Of a stretch of DNA of 64,000 bases, positions 13,441 to 24,820 are shown in pieces. A model generated the notes under the pieces. It did not search any database, had not been told where the DNA came from, and saw nothing but the letters and a program-made list of their open reading frames with translations. A program made the translations under genes and the position numbers. Location of the stretch: positions 7,483,522 to 7,547,521 of the forward strand of contig NC_083638.1 in the NCBI RefSeq assembly GCF_963576545.1. The letters run 5' to 3'. Within the stretch, counting starts at the first letter, position 1. Each line of letters opens with the position of its first letter. This DNA comes from Limanda limanda (lineage: Eukaryota > Chordata > Actinopteri > Pleuronectiformes > Pleuronectidae).

Positions 13441-14415
13441 AGGCCAATTTATGCCTCTCCGTTATTTCTATTACGGACAGATAAGACCGCCCTATCCGTC
13501 GTGAAACGTCCTCTCCGAGCGCCTCCGACAGCTTTTCGTACACGTCTGATTTTTCTAACTATCCGTCTTCATTTTGGAGACCCGACGGACCGCTCTTGGC
13601 TGTGATTGGTCCGCGAACGACATCATTTCCGTATGACGTCATTTCCGTATTTCCGGACCTCAAACTTTCTGTTTACTTGTAGCAACAAACACGAACACAA
13701 CTATGATTCTACGATTAATGTGACGTGTGTGTTAAGCCAGCGGAGTTGTCCGGCTGACGGTGGCTCGTTAGAGCACTGAGGGCATGTGTGCAGGGTCACA
13801 TACGGTTATAACGAGCTTTCAAAACGGCGCTAGCAGGCTAGGCTAGCGGGCTAGGCTAGCCACCATGCTAACTGCGGTGGTAACAGTGCAAGAACCCGCC
13901 GTCACGACTTTAATTCCACTTCTATCATGACACTGTTTCTATAATACCGTCAGGTTAGAAGCAAACACTGGGTAGTAGTTAGTGCCGGGAGTCCCTGCTG
14001 ACTGTGTGTGGAAGCTGGGGGGAGCTAGGTCCGGGTAGCTTCTAGCTACATGTAGCCTCAAGCAGATTCAAGCTGTGGAATCAGCAACACAGTTCGGAAA
14101 CAAGACCGGGGAACCGCTGCGCTAAGAAACGATTACATCAGCATCTTGACACGCTGGGTGTCACTTTATTTAGATCTGTTAGTTGCCATGGTTCAGTGTG
14201 TGGGACGCAAGCTAACATGTCAACAGAGACACGTGGACTTCTTCTTCCCAAATGGGGTAGGCTTCTCTGAGCTCGTCTTCCGTTGCGCCACCTATGGGTT
14301 TGGCGGGGAATTGTTTTTAGACGGATAGTCGTCGGAGAAGTAAAAATCAAAAAGACACTTTGTCTCCCGCTGAGACCTCTCCGAGAAACGGATACGTAGA
14401 AGTATATAAGAGCCT
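13441..14415. mobile_element. PIF/Harbinger-like non-autonomous DNA transposon in intron 3 of copy A
   Basis: A 975-bp insertion flanked by TTA duplications (13438-13440 and 14416-14418). Copies B and C show the empty site with a single TTA (28091-28093 in B). The ends are imperfect inverted repeats: AGGCCAATTTATGCCTCTCC on the left, and the complement of the right end reads AGGCTCTTATATACTTCTAC. A 3-bp TTA target duplication is characteristic of PIF/Harbinger. No transposase ORF is seen. Confidence 0.75.
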
Positions 14416-14999
14416 TTATCAGTATGTTCATTAAATGTGATAAAACCAATAAACCTTGTAAAACACTTGGAGAAATGATGCATCCTGACAATGCCAGTAT
14501 TAGGACAAAAACATTAATCGCACAAACATAATCTATAACAGGTGATAATTAAATACTATATGAAAGATTACTTAAAAAAAAAAAGTTAAATAAGAGTGCC
14601 TCCATCAGACAAGTCTCTTTAAAACTGTTAATTTAACAACAAAATGGCAGGAGTCGTGTCCTCTAAACACTGTCATTAGAACAGTATTGTGTGTGAAGCA
14701 CAGACGGAGGGAGCTCTGCAACTTGATTGCATGGAAGATCCACAAGTTACATTCATGAAGTAAACACATCCAATAACTGATCCAAATTTCTAACAGAGTG
14801 AAATAAAGTGAAGGATATTGGGTCAGCTCAGATACTCCATAATATACACAGTCACCTTCAAAAGCTTAAGTGATCAAATCCTACAATGGCATACTTGCCC
14901 TGGGACAAGTGAGTATGTTCCCTGTTGTTGACATAAAAAGGACGCATACCCACATATTGAAATATTTCATATTAAGTGGACAGGAGAACAAGAATATGA

Positions 15000-15440
15000 T
15001 TACATGAACGCAGTTGCATCGACGGACTCGTTTTGGTTTATGGTTCCACAAGGGTTGCGGGTGTTAATCCCCCGCCAGAACACTGGGCGGAGTAACGTGT
15101 TTTGTCGAAGACGACCTTAGAGACGTCTTTTTTGTGTGTGGCAGTCGTCGTTGACTGTTTATTTACATCACCACTGCTGCTCCTCATAGACTTTTTCTGG
15201 CTGACAAATCCGCCAGTCAGTGATGGGTTATACAAGTGGTCATACTTTCGGATCTTCTATTTGGTCTATATTTGTTCTTCTAAATCTTCAGTGATTTCTC
15301 CCTATGTTATGGGGCATGAAACCGGAAACTAGACTCCGGACGGGATGTAGTAAGCAGACCAATCACAGCCTTGCGGGCTGCGTGAGGCTTGCGTAGCTTT
15401 GTCGTATAGCTGGAAAAATTGGCGACTATAAATCGGCCTT
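15000..15440. mobile_element. Second Harbinger-like fragment in intron 3 of copy A
   Basis: The right end reads inward as AGGCCGATTTATAGTCGCC and is flanked by TAA, the same terminal style as the element at 13441. Homology to copies B and C resumes immediately after it ('taacacgtcaggttcac'). The left end could not be placed because B and C carry a different insertion at this point. Confidence 0.45.
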
Positions 15441-16707
15441 AACACGTCAGGTTCACATGTACATACAGTCAGAGTTGCAGAACATGATTAATTCAGATTG
15501 TTATCGAGCGTTAAACACACAAATCCCGCTGCCAAACATGTAGTGCAGGTTTGCTCAAGGAACAGCAGAATGACATCTCCGAGCATTGTTTGTCGTTTTT
15601 GTATTTCCTGAGAAGCAGAGTACAGAACAGATTTTCATCTTGTCTATTTCCAGGGCCAGACAGACGGTTAAAACAATGACATCCTGGAATGGCCCGATCA
15701 TGTGGAACGGGATATTTGACGGGAAGGCTTATGATGAGCTGCATATTCAACTCCAGTCATCCGTGGCTCTCACTGTGTTTGCTGTGGGCAGGTTTGTTTA
15801 CCCTGTGAATATTGTGACTGCTGAGATGCCGACATTTTCATTCGTCGTACTTTTTCCAAATGTGGGTGACGATTTAGAAACGCTACCTGACTCCAACTGA
15901 ACAAAGTGCAAATGATCAGTTGGACTATGGCACAGTCAATTTGTGTTTTGTTGTCTCTATCTCAGGTACCTGGATGCCTACTGCAAGGATTTCCTGACCT
16001 CAGCAGAACAACACTTTATGTCGGGGTTACCAGTGACGTACTACGTGTTTACAGATTCACCTGAGAAGGTACCGCAAATCAAGCTCGGCCCTAAGCGACA
16101 CCTCAAGGTTATCAAGGTGAAAATGTACACCAGACGGCAGGACATCTCTATGATGCGCATGAGTATGATATCGGATCTCATAGAATCAGAGATTGCTTGC
16201 AGCTTCAGATACATCTTCTGCTTCGATGTGGATCAAGTGTTTGAAGCGAGGTTCGGCTCAGAGGCTCTGGGGGATTCTGTGGCTTTGATTCACGGGCATT
16301 ATTACAAACTTCCAAAGGACCAGTGGAGCTATGACAAAAACAAGAAATCCACAGCTTTCATGGAAACTGGAGATTTCTACTACCATGCTGCCATCTTTGG
16401 AGGATTGTGTGCAAACGTGAAGAATCTGACAGACGCCTGCTACCTGAGCATCATGGAGGACAAAATAAATGACGTGGAAGCTGTGTGGCAAGATGAGAGT
16501 CACCTCAACAAGTACTTCTGGCTGAACAAACCAAGCAAGCTGCTCCCCCCCGAGTATTGCTGGGACTATAGTCATGGTGACAGGAGCGACATAAACATCA
16601 TACGCCTGAGATGGGCACCAAAACATTAAGATACACTTCGCACTAATGTCTGAATAACTTTGAAAAGATGGAGCCAATTCTTTTCAGAGGTCACGCTGAC
16701 TTTCACC

Positions 16708-16713
16708 AATAAA
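16708..16713 (+). terminator. Polyadenylation signal, copy A
   Basis: AATAAA about 80 bases after the stop, at the same relative place as 33644-33649 (copy B) and 45439-45444 (copy C). Confidence 0.6.
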
Positions 16714-16729
16714 TTCTAATGGGGTCATC

Positions 16730-17636
16730 AAAGCTGAGATAGATCAGAACAATATGTAGAGATATAAGATCCATGATACTCGTAGGAACGTTGAAAACAC
16801 GAGTGGGAAATGATGCATGTTCGAATGTATACTATTTAAGACACTTGCACTTTAGCTGCAGGCGAAGAATCGTCAAACCAACATTGATAATTAAACTGAG
16901 CTTGAGATTTTTAAAGTCCCATAAAATGCAAAAAATCCTGTTAAAATAAACAAAAACTAAACCAGCCAATATATATATATATAGCCAATATAACTAAAAG
17001 ACATAAAGACGTCGTGACTTGCAGATCGCCTGATAGAGACCTGACTTGAGTAGAATGGAAACAGTTTAAAGTTTGATTGATTTGACGATTGAACATGAAC
17101 CCTTCACGGCACAGGTCCAGATGCTCTGCAGAGAAAAACAAACTGAAAACGTGCTTCCTGTGTCTTTTAATCTTTGTCCTTTTCCAAAACCAAAAAAAGT
17201 GAATTATATCTTATCACTGGGATCGCATCAACATATCAACACTGACTTTTATATGGAGTTCCCTTCTCATGAGCCAATCGGGTGGACAGTAGGGAAAAGG
17301 AACTGTAGCCAGGGTGGGGTGGCTGCTATACAAAGGGTGAACAGAAATGCCATATATAAATAAATACTTTAATATCTGTAATTACAAATATGAAATTGTA
17401 TTGATTCAACATGTAGTGTGTGGTATTTCTCTTTATTTTGGGCTTTATTTTGGGGGGGGTGAATTCTTTCTTTAAATATTTTAATGCTAATCTCACGGTG
17501 TCCTGTCATTATTCTGTCTTTGTCAAGGTGTGAACACACACACACACACACACATAAAGCTTACCATTAGAGCTGGTAAAGGTTTGTCGTGTTGGAGGAC
17601 ACATAATGCCTCCTCAGGAATACGACACAAGATGAT
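16730..17636 (+). repeat. 3' flank of copy A and start of a disrupted next unit
   Basis: Matches 9430-10640. From about 17470 the sequence is the beginning of another array unit ('ctcacggtgtcctgtcatta', an AC microsatellite at 17528-17552, 'attagagctggta'). It is cut off at 17636 by the LTR that starts at 17637. Confidence 0.7.
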
Positions 17637-18109
17637 TGTAACGGCCCCCCGCTTCTCCATACAAACGCTGAGTCTCGTGGACTGATGTTTACACGGCTCT
17701 TTATTTTTGCATCTGGCTTGCCATAGTAACACCGTAAAACTGTAATGACAGTTACAAGTTACAACAATAGCGACTCCCTTCCGCATTACCCGCAGCAAAG
17801 TAAATGGGACCAGCTTCCTTACCTTGTTCCGCTTGGCGAGGGGTGTTAAGCTATAGTTGTTTGGATGATTCTTTAGGTCCGAGAAATGCCGCAAACCTGG
17901 CGTCCGGTTTGGTTTCCGCTCCTATCTGCGCCGGGCTGTACGGCCGGTATTTTATTGCACTGGGGCGGAACGAGGGATCTGGTGTGTCGAATGAAACCGT
18001 CCGCTCCTTTGCTGCAGGTATTTATGTGAGGGGAGTCGCTATGTGTAAAGACAATAAAATAAAAGAATATAACAGTCTGCATAAACTGGCCGGTTAGCTG
18101 ACAGTTACA
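17637..18109 (-). mobile_element. 3' LTR of a BEL/Pao-type retrotransposon
   Basis: Read on the minus strand, the segment begins TGTAACTGTCAG and ends GGGGGCCGTTACA, so it has TG...CA ends with TGTAAC/GTTACA inverted termini over 473 bp. A purine-rich tract (ggtgggag) lies directly before its start, at 18110-18117, as expected for the polypurine tract next to a 3' LTR. It lies downstream of the gag remnant on the same strand. Confidence 0.7.
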
Positions 18110-18275
18110 CTCCCACCAAATCCTGATATAAACATTTCAACCGACTGTGCTATACAGGATTTCTAGTGCATATCTAATGGCCCTTTCAATTCAAATATCT
18201 AGTAGTGTTATGCGTGCGATATTTATCTATATGCCACATGTTTAAACTATTTGTCGCGTCCCCTGGTCCTTTCAA

Positions 18276-19349
18276 CTACTCCTCATGCAGGCAAGTGGGA
18301 TGCCTACGACCACAGGTATTACATGCATGTCGCCCTCTACAGTCTTTGGTGATGTGTCCCTTCCTTATGCAACCAAAACAGAGGCGGTTTTCGTGGATGA
18401 ATGCCTTTTTGTCTTCCATAGATTTCGCAGCGAAAGAAGGGCACCTGACGATGCCATGCGTTTCATCTTTGCAGACCACACATGGGGATCTTCCCCTATA
18501 ATTGGCCGTTTCAGGTGCATCTCGGGTGCCGTACTTTAATTGGGCAGTTGTATTGAGGGATCTGGCTCCCTTCTCGACTGTGGGTTTAACGTTCATCCAA
18601 TGTGGGGAGGTGATAGGGTTGCAAGATATCCGGGCCTCTTTGTTCAGGAACGCTGTGAAACTTTTGAAATCGGGGTAATCCCCCGATTTATACAGGTTAT
18701 CGTTGACGATTCGGCCCCACTTTCGTACAATCCAGTCAGGTAGTTTTTGAAGTCGCTTGTGGTTTTTCTCTTCGCAATCATTCAAGATGGTCAAACCTTT
18801 AACGTGCGGGATTGCCTCTGCGCAGCCTTGGAGAAAGTCTGTTAAATCTCTCAGTGCTAAAGGATCAGTCGCACTGATTTTGGGCCATCTGGCGAGCTTG
18901 TCTCTGAAGGCCTTTTGAACAAGGAATGGGTTTCCGTATCTCTCATGTAGGACTTTCCAGGCGCCTGTATATGCGTCCTCAGAGTTCCTATAGAAGAACC
19001 CTTCCACTGCTCTGCGGGCTTCTCCGACGAGGTAGATCTTTAGATAACACATCTTCTGGCTTGGTGAGAGAGGTTTCCGATCGATAAGGGTTGGAAAAGA
19101 CATCTTCCAATCAGTGAACTTCAAAGGATCGCCATTAATTGTTTCTGGCTCAGGTACAGGCAAGCGATTTATGCTTAGTGCGCTTGCTATTGCTTGGGCC
19201 AGAGAGACAGTATCTTCAGATGTTGTTGCTCGCAAAGGTGCTAGTCGAGGTTGAGATGGTGACCCATTTGAATTTAGCCGAGCTTCATATCTGGTCTCCT
19301 GGTGAGCAGCGATTCGAGGTTCAAGTGGGAAAGGTAAATAATTAGACAA
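18276..19349 (-). pseudogene. BEL/Pao-type retrotransposon gag-like ORF, truncated
   Basis: A 357-codon open frame on the minus strand. The central region (GDPLKFTDWKMSFPTLID, GEARRAVEGFFY, AWKVLHERYGNP) matches the DUF1759-type gag of BEL/Pao elements. The C-terminal part has cysteine-rich zinc-knuckle-like motifs (CVVCKDETHGIVRC, CFGCIRKGHITKDC, CNTCGRRHPTC). It has no credible ATG: the frame opens with a TTG beside the LTR-like block at 19350, and a stop lies a few codons upstream. The N-terminal part of gag is therefore missing. Only about 165 bases separate its end from the 3' LTR, so pol is deleted as well. This is a dead remnant. Confidence 0.8.
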
Positions 19350-19970
19350 GTTCAGTGTTCAAAAGTCTCATAGTAATACGTTTATTGTATAAGAACAATA
19401 CTTACAGAGAATCTCTGGAGTTCTGCCGGACACGTCACCAGGTCACTGGATCATGTCGCGAAAGAAGCCCCCACTTTCCCAAGTCCACAGTATTTATAGA
19501 CACAGAGTGCAACACAGAGGCGGTTCTTTTCTTGAGGGCACTCAGCAATTGGCCAGATGTATACTGTCTCTCAAAGTGCAGTTTTTTGCAAGCATATCTC
19601 TGTGAGAGAAGGTCAGGTCCAGCAGGTGTCTCCCACCATTATGCCCTTATTAAAAAAGGGAGTTCACAGTGGAGAGACCCAGCAGATTAGACTTTAAAGG
19701 AGGATTTAATATCTTTTTCTCATAATAATTTGGAAAATGGTTATCTAAAGATGGATTTTCTTCTCACGCATCCCCAAGCTGCACTTTGCGGTCAGATTGA
19801 CCCTCAGATGGTTGCACTCTGTGTTTGACCCTGTACCTGAGTCCAGAACTGTTATATCACTCCAGGATAAAAGAAACAGTTGTAATATTGTTAATTCTAT
19901 TCTTACACAGCTAATATTGATTCACAGGATATAATGTAGGTAAAATGTAGTAACATATATTCATAAGATA
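19345..19970 (-). mobile_element. LTR-like block, minus orientation (inverted partner of 20270-20985)
   Basis: The reverse complement of this block matches 20270-20985 over about 0.6 kb. Shared features are 'cacgtcaccaggtcactgg', 'acaataaacgtatta' (a polyadenylation-type AATAAA) and 'cttttgaacactga'. It joins directly to the truncated BEL gag and probably inserted there. Confidence 0.65.
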
Positions 19971-20269
19971 GATAGCCTTCTCAATATTAGTCTGTATGTG
20001 AGAAGGCAAATGTCAGTTACTTTTCCTGCCAGTCCGCTTATACAATGTCTGAGTGATGTCATATGCTGCCTTTACCCAAACTCCACTTCTCACCTGAAGG
20101 TTCTGAAAATGTTCCTGTTGTTTCACCAGTATTATAATTACAGTCCAACGTGGAGATGTATCACTGTTCATTCATTTGCCGTAAGCATAATTCACGTAAT
20201 CCAGATCCGGTGAATCTTAATGTGATGTCAAGTTGATAATGTATCATTCCTTGGGTTACAGCCTGGAGG
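19971..20269 (+). other. Host spacer between the inverted LTR blocks
   Basis: The 3' part ('gatccggtgaat...gtatcattccttgggttacagcctggagg', about 20200-20268) matches 10818-10890 in unit A. It is therefore a surviving piece of the disrupted array unit. Confidence 0.55.
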
Positions 20270-20985
20270 TGTTGAGATATCTATGTTTTGTCCTCTATCT
20301 TATGAATATATTTTACTATATTTTACCTACATTTATATCCTGTGAATCAATATTAGCTGTGTAGTCTATATAATTAACAATATTACAATGTTTCTTTCAT
20401 CTGGAGTAATGTATAACTTCTGGTCTCAGGCACAGGGTCAAACACAGAGCGCAACCATCTGAGTGTTAATCTGACCGCAAAGTGCAGCTTGGGGATGCGT
20501 GAGAAGGAAATCCATCTTGAGATTTGAGATAATGAAAGCACAGATTCTCAGGACGGAGAGAGGACGTGCCAGGACTAACACAAATAACCATTTTCCAAAT
20601 TATTATGAGAAAAAGATATTAAATCCTCCTCTAAAGTCTAATCTCCACTGTGAAAAACTCCCTTTTTTAATAAGGGCATTATGGGGGGAGACACCTGGTG
20701 GACCAGACCTTCTCTCACAGAGATATGCTTGCAAAAAACTGCACCTTGAGAGACAGTATACATCTGGCCAATTGCTGAGTGCCCTCAAGAAAAGAACTGC
20801 CTCTGTGTTGCACTCTGTGTCTTTTACAAATACTGTGGACTTGGGAAAGTGGGGGCTTCTTCTCGACATGATCCAGTGACCTGGTGACGTGTCCAGGAGA
20901 ACTCCAGAGACTCTCTGTAAGTATTGTTCTTATACAATAAACGTATTACTGTGAAACTTTTGAACACTGATCTTGTCCTATTGGC
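20270..20985 (+). mobile_element. LTR-like block, plus orientation, followed by a PBS-like TTGGCGCC
   Basis: Begins TGTTGAGATATC, carries AATAAA near 20936, and is followed at about 20980 by TTGGCGCC, which resembles a tRNA primer-binding site. A poly-C run and an AC microsatellite (21031-21059) come next. No internal coding region follows, so this is a solo or truncated LTR. Confidence 0.6.
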
Positions 20986-22734
20986 GCCCCCCCCCCCCCC
21001 CCCCAGATCAGCCGCAGAGCCTCCTCTCCTGCGCACACACACACACACACACACACACAGATGGATTTCCAGTGAAGCAGTGACTGTAGATGAAGTGCAA
21101 ATTCCAACCTTCACTCCAGAGGTTACATTCATTAGTTAATAAAACAAGTTAACAAAAAAATATTTCTGAAACAAATGACCTTCTGTGTACTGGATGTAGG
21201 CTATAAAAACATTACAAATATCTAATAAAAAGAGTCAGAAATCTGCTGTTCTGACAGCTGATACTTATTCATGTCGACAAAAATAAGTCAGTTTCCTTGT
21301 AAGAAACTTGAGAGACTTGTACGAGGTGTCTGCTAATTAAAGTGATTGTGCATTGTGTCCGGGACACTGCAGCAGCTCTTTCACGTTCAATGTGGGTGAG
21401 ACACTGGCCGGGATCCTGCTGCTGTGGCTTGTGTATTGCTGAATAATCACTTTAGTCTCAAGTTACTTACAAGGAAACTGAATATTAGTTTTCAATACAA
21501 ACAGCTCTAACAATAGTCCAGCAACTGAAAGCTATTTGTGTGAGACACACCTTGGATTCATTCCATGCAGAACCTGAACGCAGCTAAGGGTAGAGGAATG
21601 AAATGCTCCTGTAAAGTGACACACTGAGTTCCATGGAAGAGCATAAGTGACAAGGATATGGTAATAAATCATTTCATTAATTAATAAAAAATTGAGAAAA
21701 ACACATGCATTAATGCATTTATTTGCAAATTAATTCAAGAATCAATAAATGAATAGACTATGATACAAAGTTGCTCATTTTTAGATTCCATATTTTAATT
21801 AATTATAAAAATAACCATGACACTTTTTCACAGTGATGTCTTATCTGTGGATCAGACATGTACACATACAGTTAACCCATACATATGTTTGTTTTCGCAT
21901 GTGTAGACTATTTTTTATTGTTACAGTATTCATCTAAAAAGAAATAAAATCCCATAGGAACTGATTTGGTGCAATAGGATAATTATTATTCCCTGTTTTG
22001 GGAAAGTTTTGATGGAGGTCGATAGAGGCTTTGCAGGGATCCACGTAAGAGCCTTCAGTCACCTGTTCCTTTTAGATGTAGTAAGTTATAGTTAAAAATA
22101 ACTTTCTATCTTCTTAACTTTAATTGGTTGAACTTAACAGTAGTAAGTAGGTTCAATGTAAGAATGAAAATTGAAAAAATATATATAAAAATAGAAAAGA
22201 TTTGCATTTTTCTTTACACATACTCAAAACATTTCTTTAATCTGAAACTTTGAGCTGCCTGTATTTTGGTATTTCTCTTTTCTTGATATTTCTCAAATGA
22301 TGGTAAAAATGTAAAATATCAAGTTTCAATTCAAATACATTCATTAAGATAACATATAGAAAAATAATAATAAGAATAAATAATAATAATAACTAAAATT
22401 TCTAGGGCTGCAAAGCAGCACTGGGTGGGCCCGAGCACATGCATTTTGAAGCATTGCATGCTTTTTGTCTGAAAAAGCAAAAATAACCAGTTCTGAGAGA
22501 GAAAGAGACGTGACCTTTGAAAGACATAAAGTTTCCTTTGATCTAGGAAGACTGATATCAAAGGATTCATGGTCCATGTAAGTCCGCGTTACAGAACATC
22601 GTGTTTTAATGGCGTGTAATCAAACTTTGACGCCACGCCACGGTCACACCGTGTGATTAAAAAAAAATCCGTCAGTCAGTTTTTATCTCCATCTTGTTGT
22701 GATGACACTCATCTCAATTTGAAGTTGATCTGAT
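20986..22734. other. Non-coding spacer between the LTR blocks and unit B
   Basis: AT-rich DNA with short random ORFs. No gene, RNA or clearly bounded element is seen. Confidence 0.5.
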
Positions 22735-23070
22735 GAAAGCCCTGGTACAAGTGCATCAAACAAAAAATGTGGAATATGGCCAAAATGGCCACTAAATGCA
22801 AAATAGCAGGCTTCCTGTTGTGTTTTTCCAATTGCACCTAAAGATTTTTTTGTTTGTCTGGTCATGATACACCTGTATATCGATTTTTGTGAAGATTGGT
22901 CAATGGGAACACGTTCCAGGGGTCTCGGGGGCACCGTTGAGCCATTTTGAGACGCCCATTGAAAATTCCTTCAGAATACGTAAATTTTCACCACTTTCTA
23001 ACTTTCTGCAAATTTTGGTAAGAAGTTGAGCAAAATGGCCACTAAATGCAAGATAGCAGGCTTCCAGGAG
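22735..23070 (-). repeat. Dispersed repeat, inverted relative to those at 26700 and 38507
   Basis: Shared blocks on opposite strands include 'catgatacacctgtatatcg', 'ggcaccgttgagccatttt', 'cccattgaaaattcc' and 'ctttctgcaaatttt'. It lies just outside the left edge of the 11.8-kb unit B. The family is non-coding and its class is not determined. Confidence 0.6.
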
Positions 23071-23111
23071 CAAGCCTCCCGAACTCAGTCTCCCAGGGTG
23101 CAACATGTTTT

Positions 23112-24230
23112 CTTTGTTCTTGGAAAGCCAAGAAACTCAGCCTCCCAGGGGGAAACAGGTTTCATTCTTCTCCCAGGATGCCCAGAGGTGTGAAAAAAGC
23201 CACCAGGGTCAACTCCAATTGGTCACTCTGGCCCATGACCTGTGAGGTCACCGGGCCTATATAAGGGGACTTCTGCCCCTCTTCTATCTCTTTTTTCCAC
23301 AACTCTCCAAGGACAGCAGTCGGCCAGCCCTCTTCTCCTGCATTCGCCGAGGGGGGTCCGGGCTGCTCCAGATAATCTTCTCTTCCCACCCAACAACCGG
23401 AGGTCAGAGGTGCAGTTTCCAACTCATCTCTTCAAGGAAACCTCCACGCATCTCAAGCTTTTTCCAAACTCCTAGCAGCGACTCAATGTCCTGCAGGTAG
23501 GAACTAAGATTCAATAAGCAACTGAAGTGCACAGCTCAACAGCACCGCGAGGACTTCAACCTTCCGACCGAACCGGAGACGTCACAGGACTGCAACTGCA
23601 CAGCAACTTTCTCCCTTTCTAAAGACTGGTAACATACTGGGCTTAATAATTATACTGAGCTAAGCAAGACTGTTTATTTGATTCTGTGTGGTGTTTATAA
23701 GTTTGATATATGTGTGATATTGTGGTTAAAAGTTAAATGAAAGTAGGGTTAGTTTGTAATGCTCTTCACAAGCTTCCTTTGTAGGTCTCTCTGACTCATT
23801 ACCTGCTTAACATCAACACAGACGCATATCTCTACCTACTTATCTACTCCCCCACTCCAGAAGAAGGGGGGGGGGGGGGCTACCATCTTAGGAGCCCACA
23901 GGAAGGTGTTACTTTCTTGGTCAACAACCATTTTGAAAGCACCCTTATTTACATACACACACACAAATCTTTGTTTTAGTTCGTACTCTGTTAGTAATTT
24001 ATGTTTTATACTTTATTATATTCATAATAAATGTTTTTCTTTCACAAGTGTTCTTTCATTAATGTTGCATAAGGGAATTTTTCCAACCTCTACACTGTCA
24101 AGAACTCCATAAACCTTCACTGTTCATTATATAATCTGTAATAGTAAATATTAAGATTTCTAAGTGATCTAGATCTAAATGAGACTGATCTTAAACAATA
24201 AATTGGCTATCTTTTCCCTTCTTTGAAGGG
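23112..24230 (+). mobile_element. LTR-like module at the head of unit B
   Basis: Starts TGTTTTCTT, has CCAAT and TATA boxes near the 5' end and AATAAA signals (24026 and 24198 regions). It ends directly before TGGTGCCCC, which looks like a primer-binding site. A diverged antisense relative, ending with the same TGGTGCCCC, lies at 28.65 kb. It is absent from unit A, where the surrounding host DNA is continuous. Identification as an LTR is inference. Confidence 0.5.
23215..23496 (+). promoter_or_regulatory. CCAAT/TATA promoter and candidate first exon, unit B
   Basis: CCAAT at 23215-23219, TATATAAG at 23258-23265, then a pyrimidine-rich start region and a donor CAG|GTAGGA after 23496. Transcription from about 23290 would give a roughly 207-base untranslated exon that could splice to the ATG exon of copy B, 1.8 kb downstream. 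Confidence 0.5.
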
Positions 24231-24634
24231 TGGTGCCCCAAGAGAACTTTAACAAACTAAAGTTATGATTAAATATTTTAAATATTAATGTTTTATAGGT
24301 ATCACTCCTAACCATAATTGCACAACAACTGTAATGTCTTATTATAAATATGACATTGTATTGATTCAACATGTAGTACGTGAAATTTCTCTAGTGAATT
24401 CCTTATTTAAAAATGTTAATGCTAATCTCACGGTGTCCTGTCATTATTCTGTCTTTGTCAAAGTGTGAACACACACACACAGACACACATAAAGCGTATC
24501 ATTAGAGCTGGAACAGGTTTGGGAGGACACATAATTCCTCCTCTTCATCACGTCTCTGAAAAGAGGCAGGGCCATTCCGTGGTGAAGGAAATGATTCCCT
24601 CCCCTCAGTGAGAGGAACCACACCCTCTCTGCAG

Positions 24635-24820
24635 GTAGCAGACACACCTGCTGAATTAGTGGCAGTGGTCGGGGAAACAGTGATAATGTCCTGGACTCTT
24701 ACACGGCGGCTTTTGCCATTTGGATCGTGACACCAGAGGAAAATCCAAACTCCGCTTGCTGACCAGCGTTGCTTGTTCATCTTCACCAAATCTACGCCAG
24801 TGAAAACAATCTGCACAAAG
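24635..24820 (+). other. Candidate 5' untranslated exon, copy B
   Basis: Acceptor ccctctctgcag and donor AAAG|GTAGGT. Counterpart of 10954-11143 in copy A; no open frame in register with the ATG. Confidence 0.3.

Larger units (their letters stand above)
11717..16629 (+). pseudogene. GT6-family glycosyltransferase, copy A (alpha-1,3-galactosyltransferase-like), probably degenerating
   Basis: Type II Golgi enzyme family that transfers Gal or GalNAc alpha-1,3 to glycan acceptors. Exons: 11717-11721 (ATGAG), 12551-12634, 12752-12841, 15654-15791, 15966-16629; 326 codons plus TAA. Residues about 9-28 form the signal anchor (KWGLGLCFVMVVLSLHFLY), 30-59 the charged stem, 60-326 the catalytic domain. 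The metal-binding DVD (193-195, FCFDVDQVF) and the donor-specificity triad HAA (246-248), as in alpha-1,3-galactosyltransferase, are present. Three changes suggest loss of function. W163 of the conserved RWQD motif is R. H281, before the DE pair of the HDESHLNKY motif, is Q. TAC327 has become TAA, removing the C-terminal YDTLR-type tail that closes over UDP in this family. Splice sites are intact, so a transcript is still possible. AATAAA follows at 16708. Confidence 0.85.

Noticed and set aside
24502..24816. 104-codon minus-strand ORF conserved in units B and C
   Set aside because: Conserved only because the units are recent duplicates. Copies A and D break the frame, and it has no domain.
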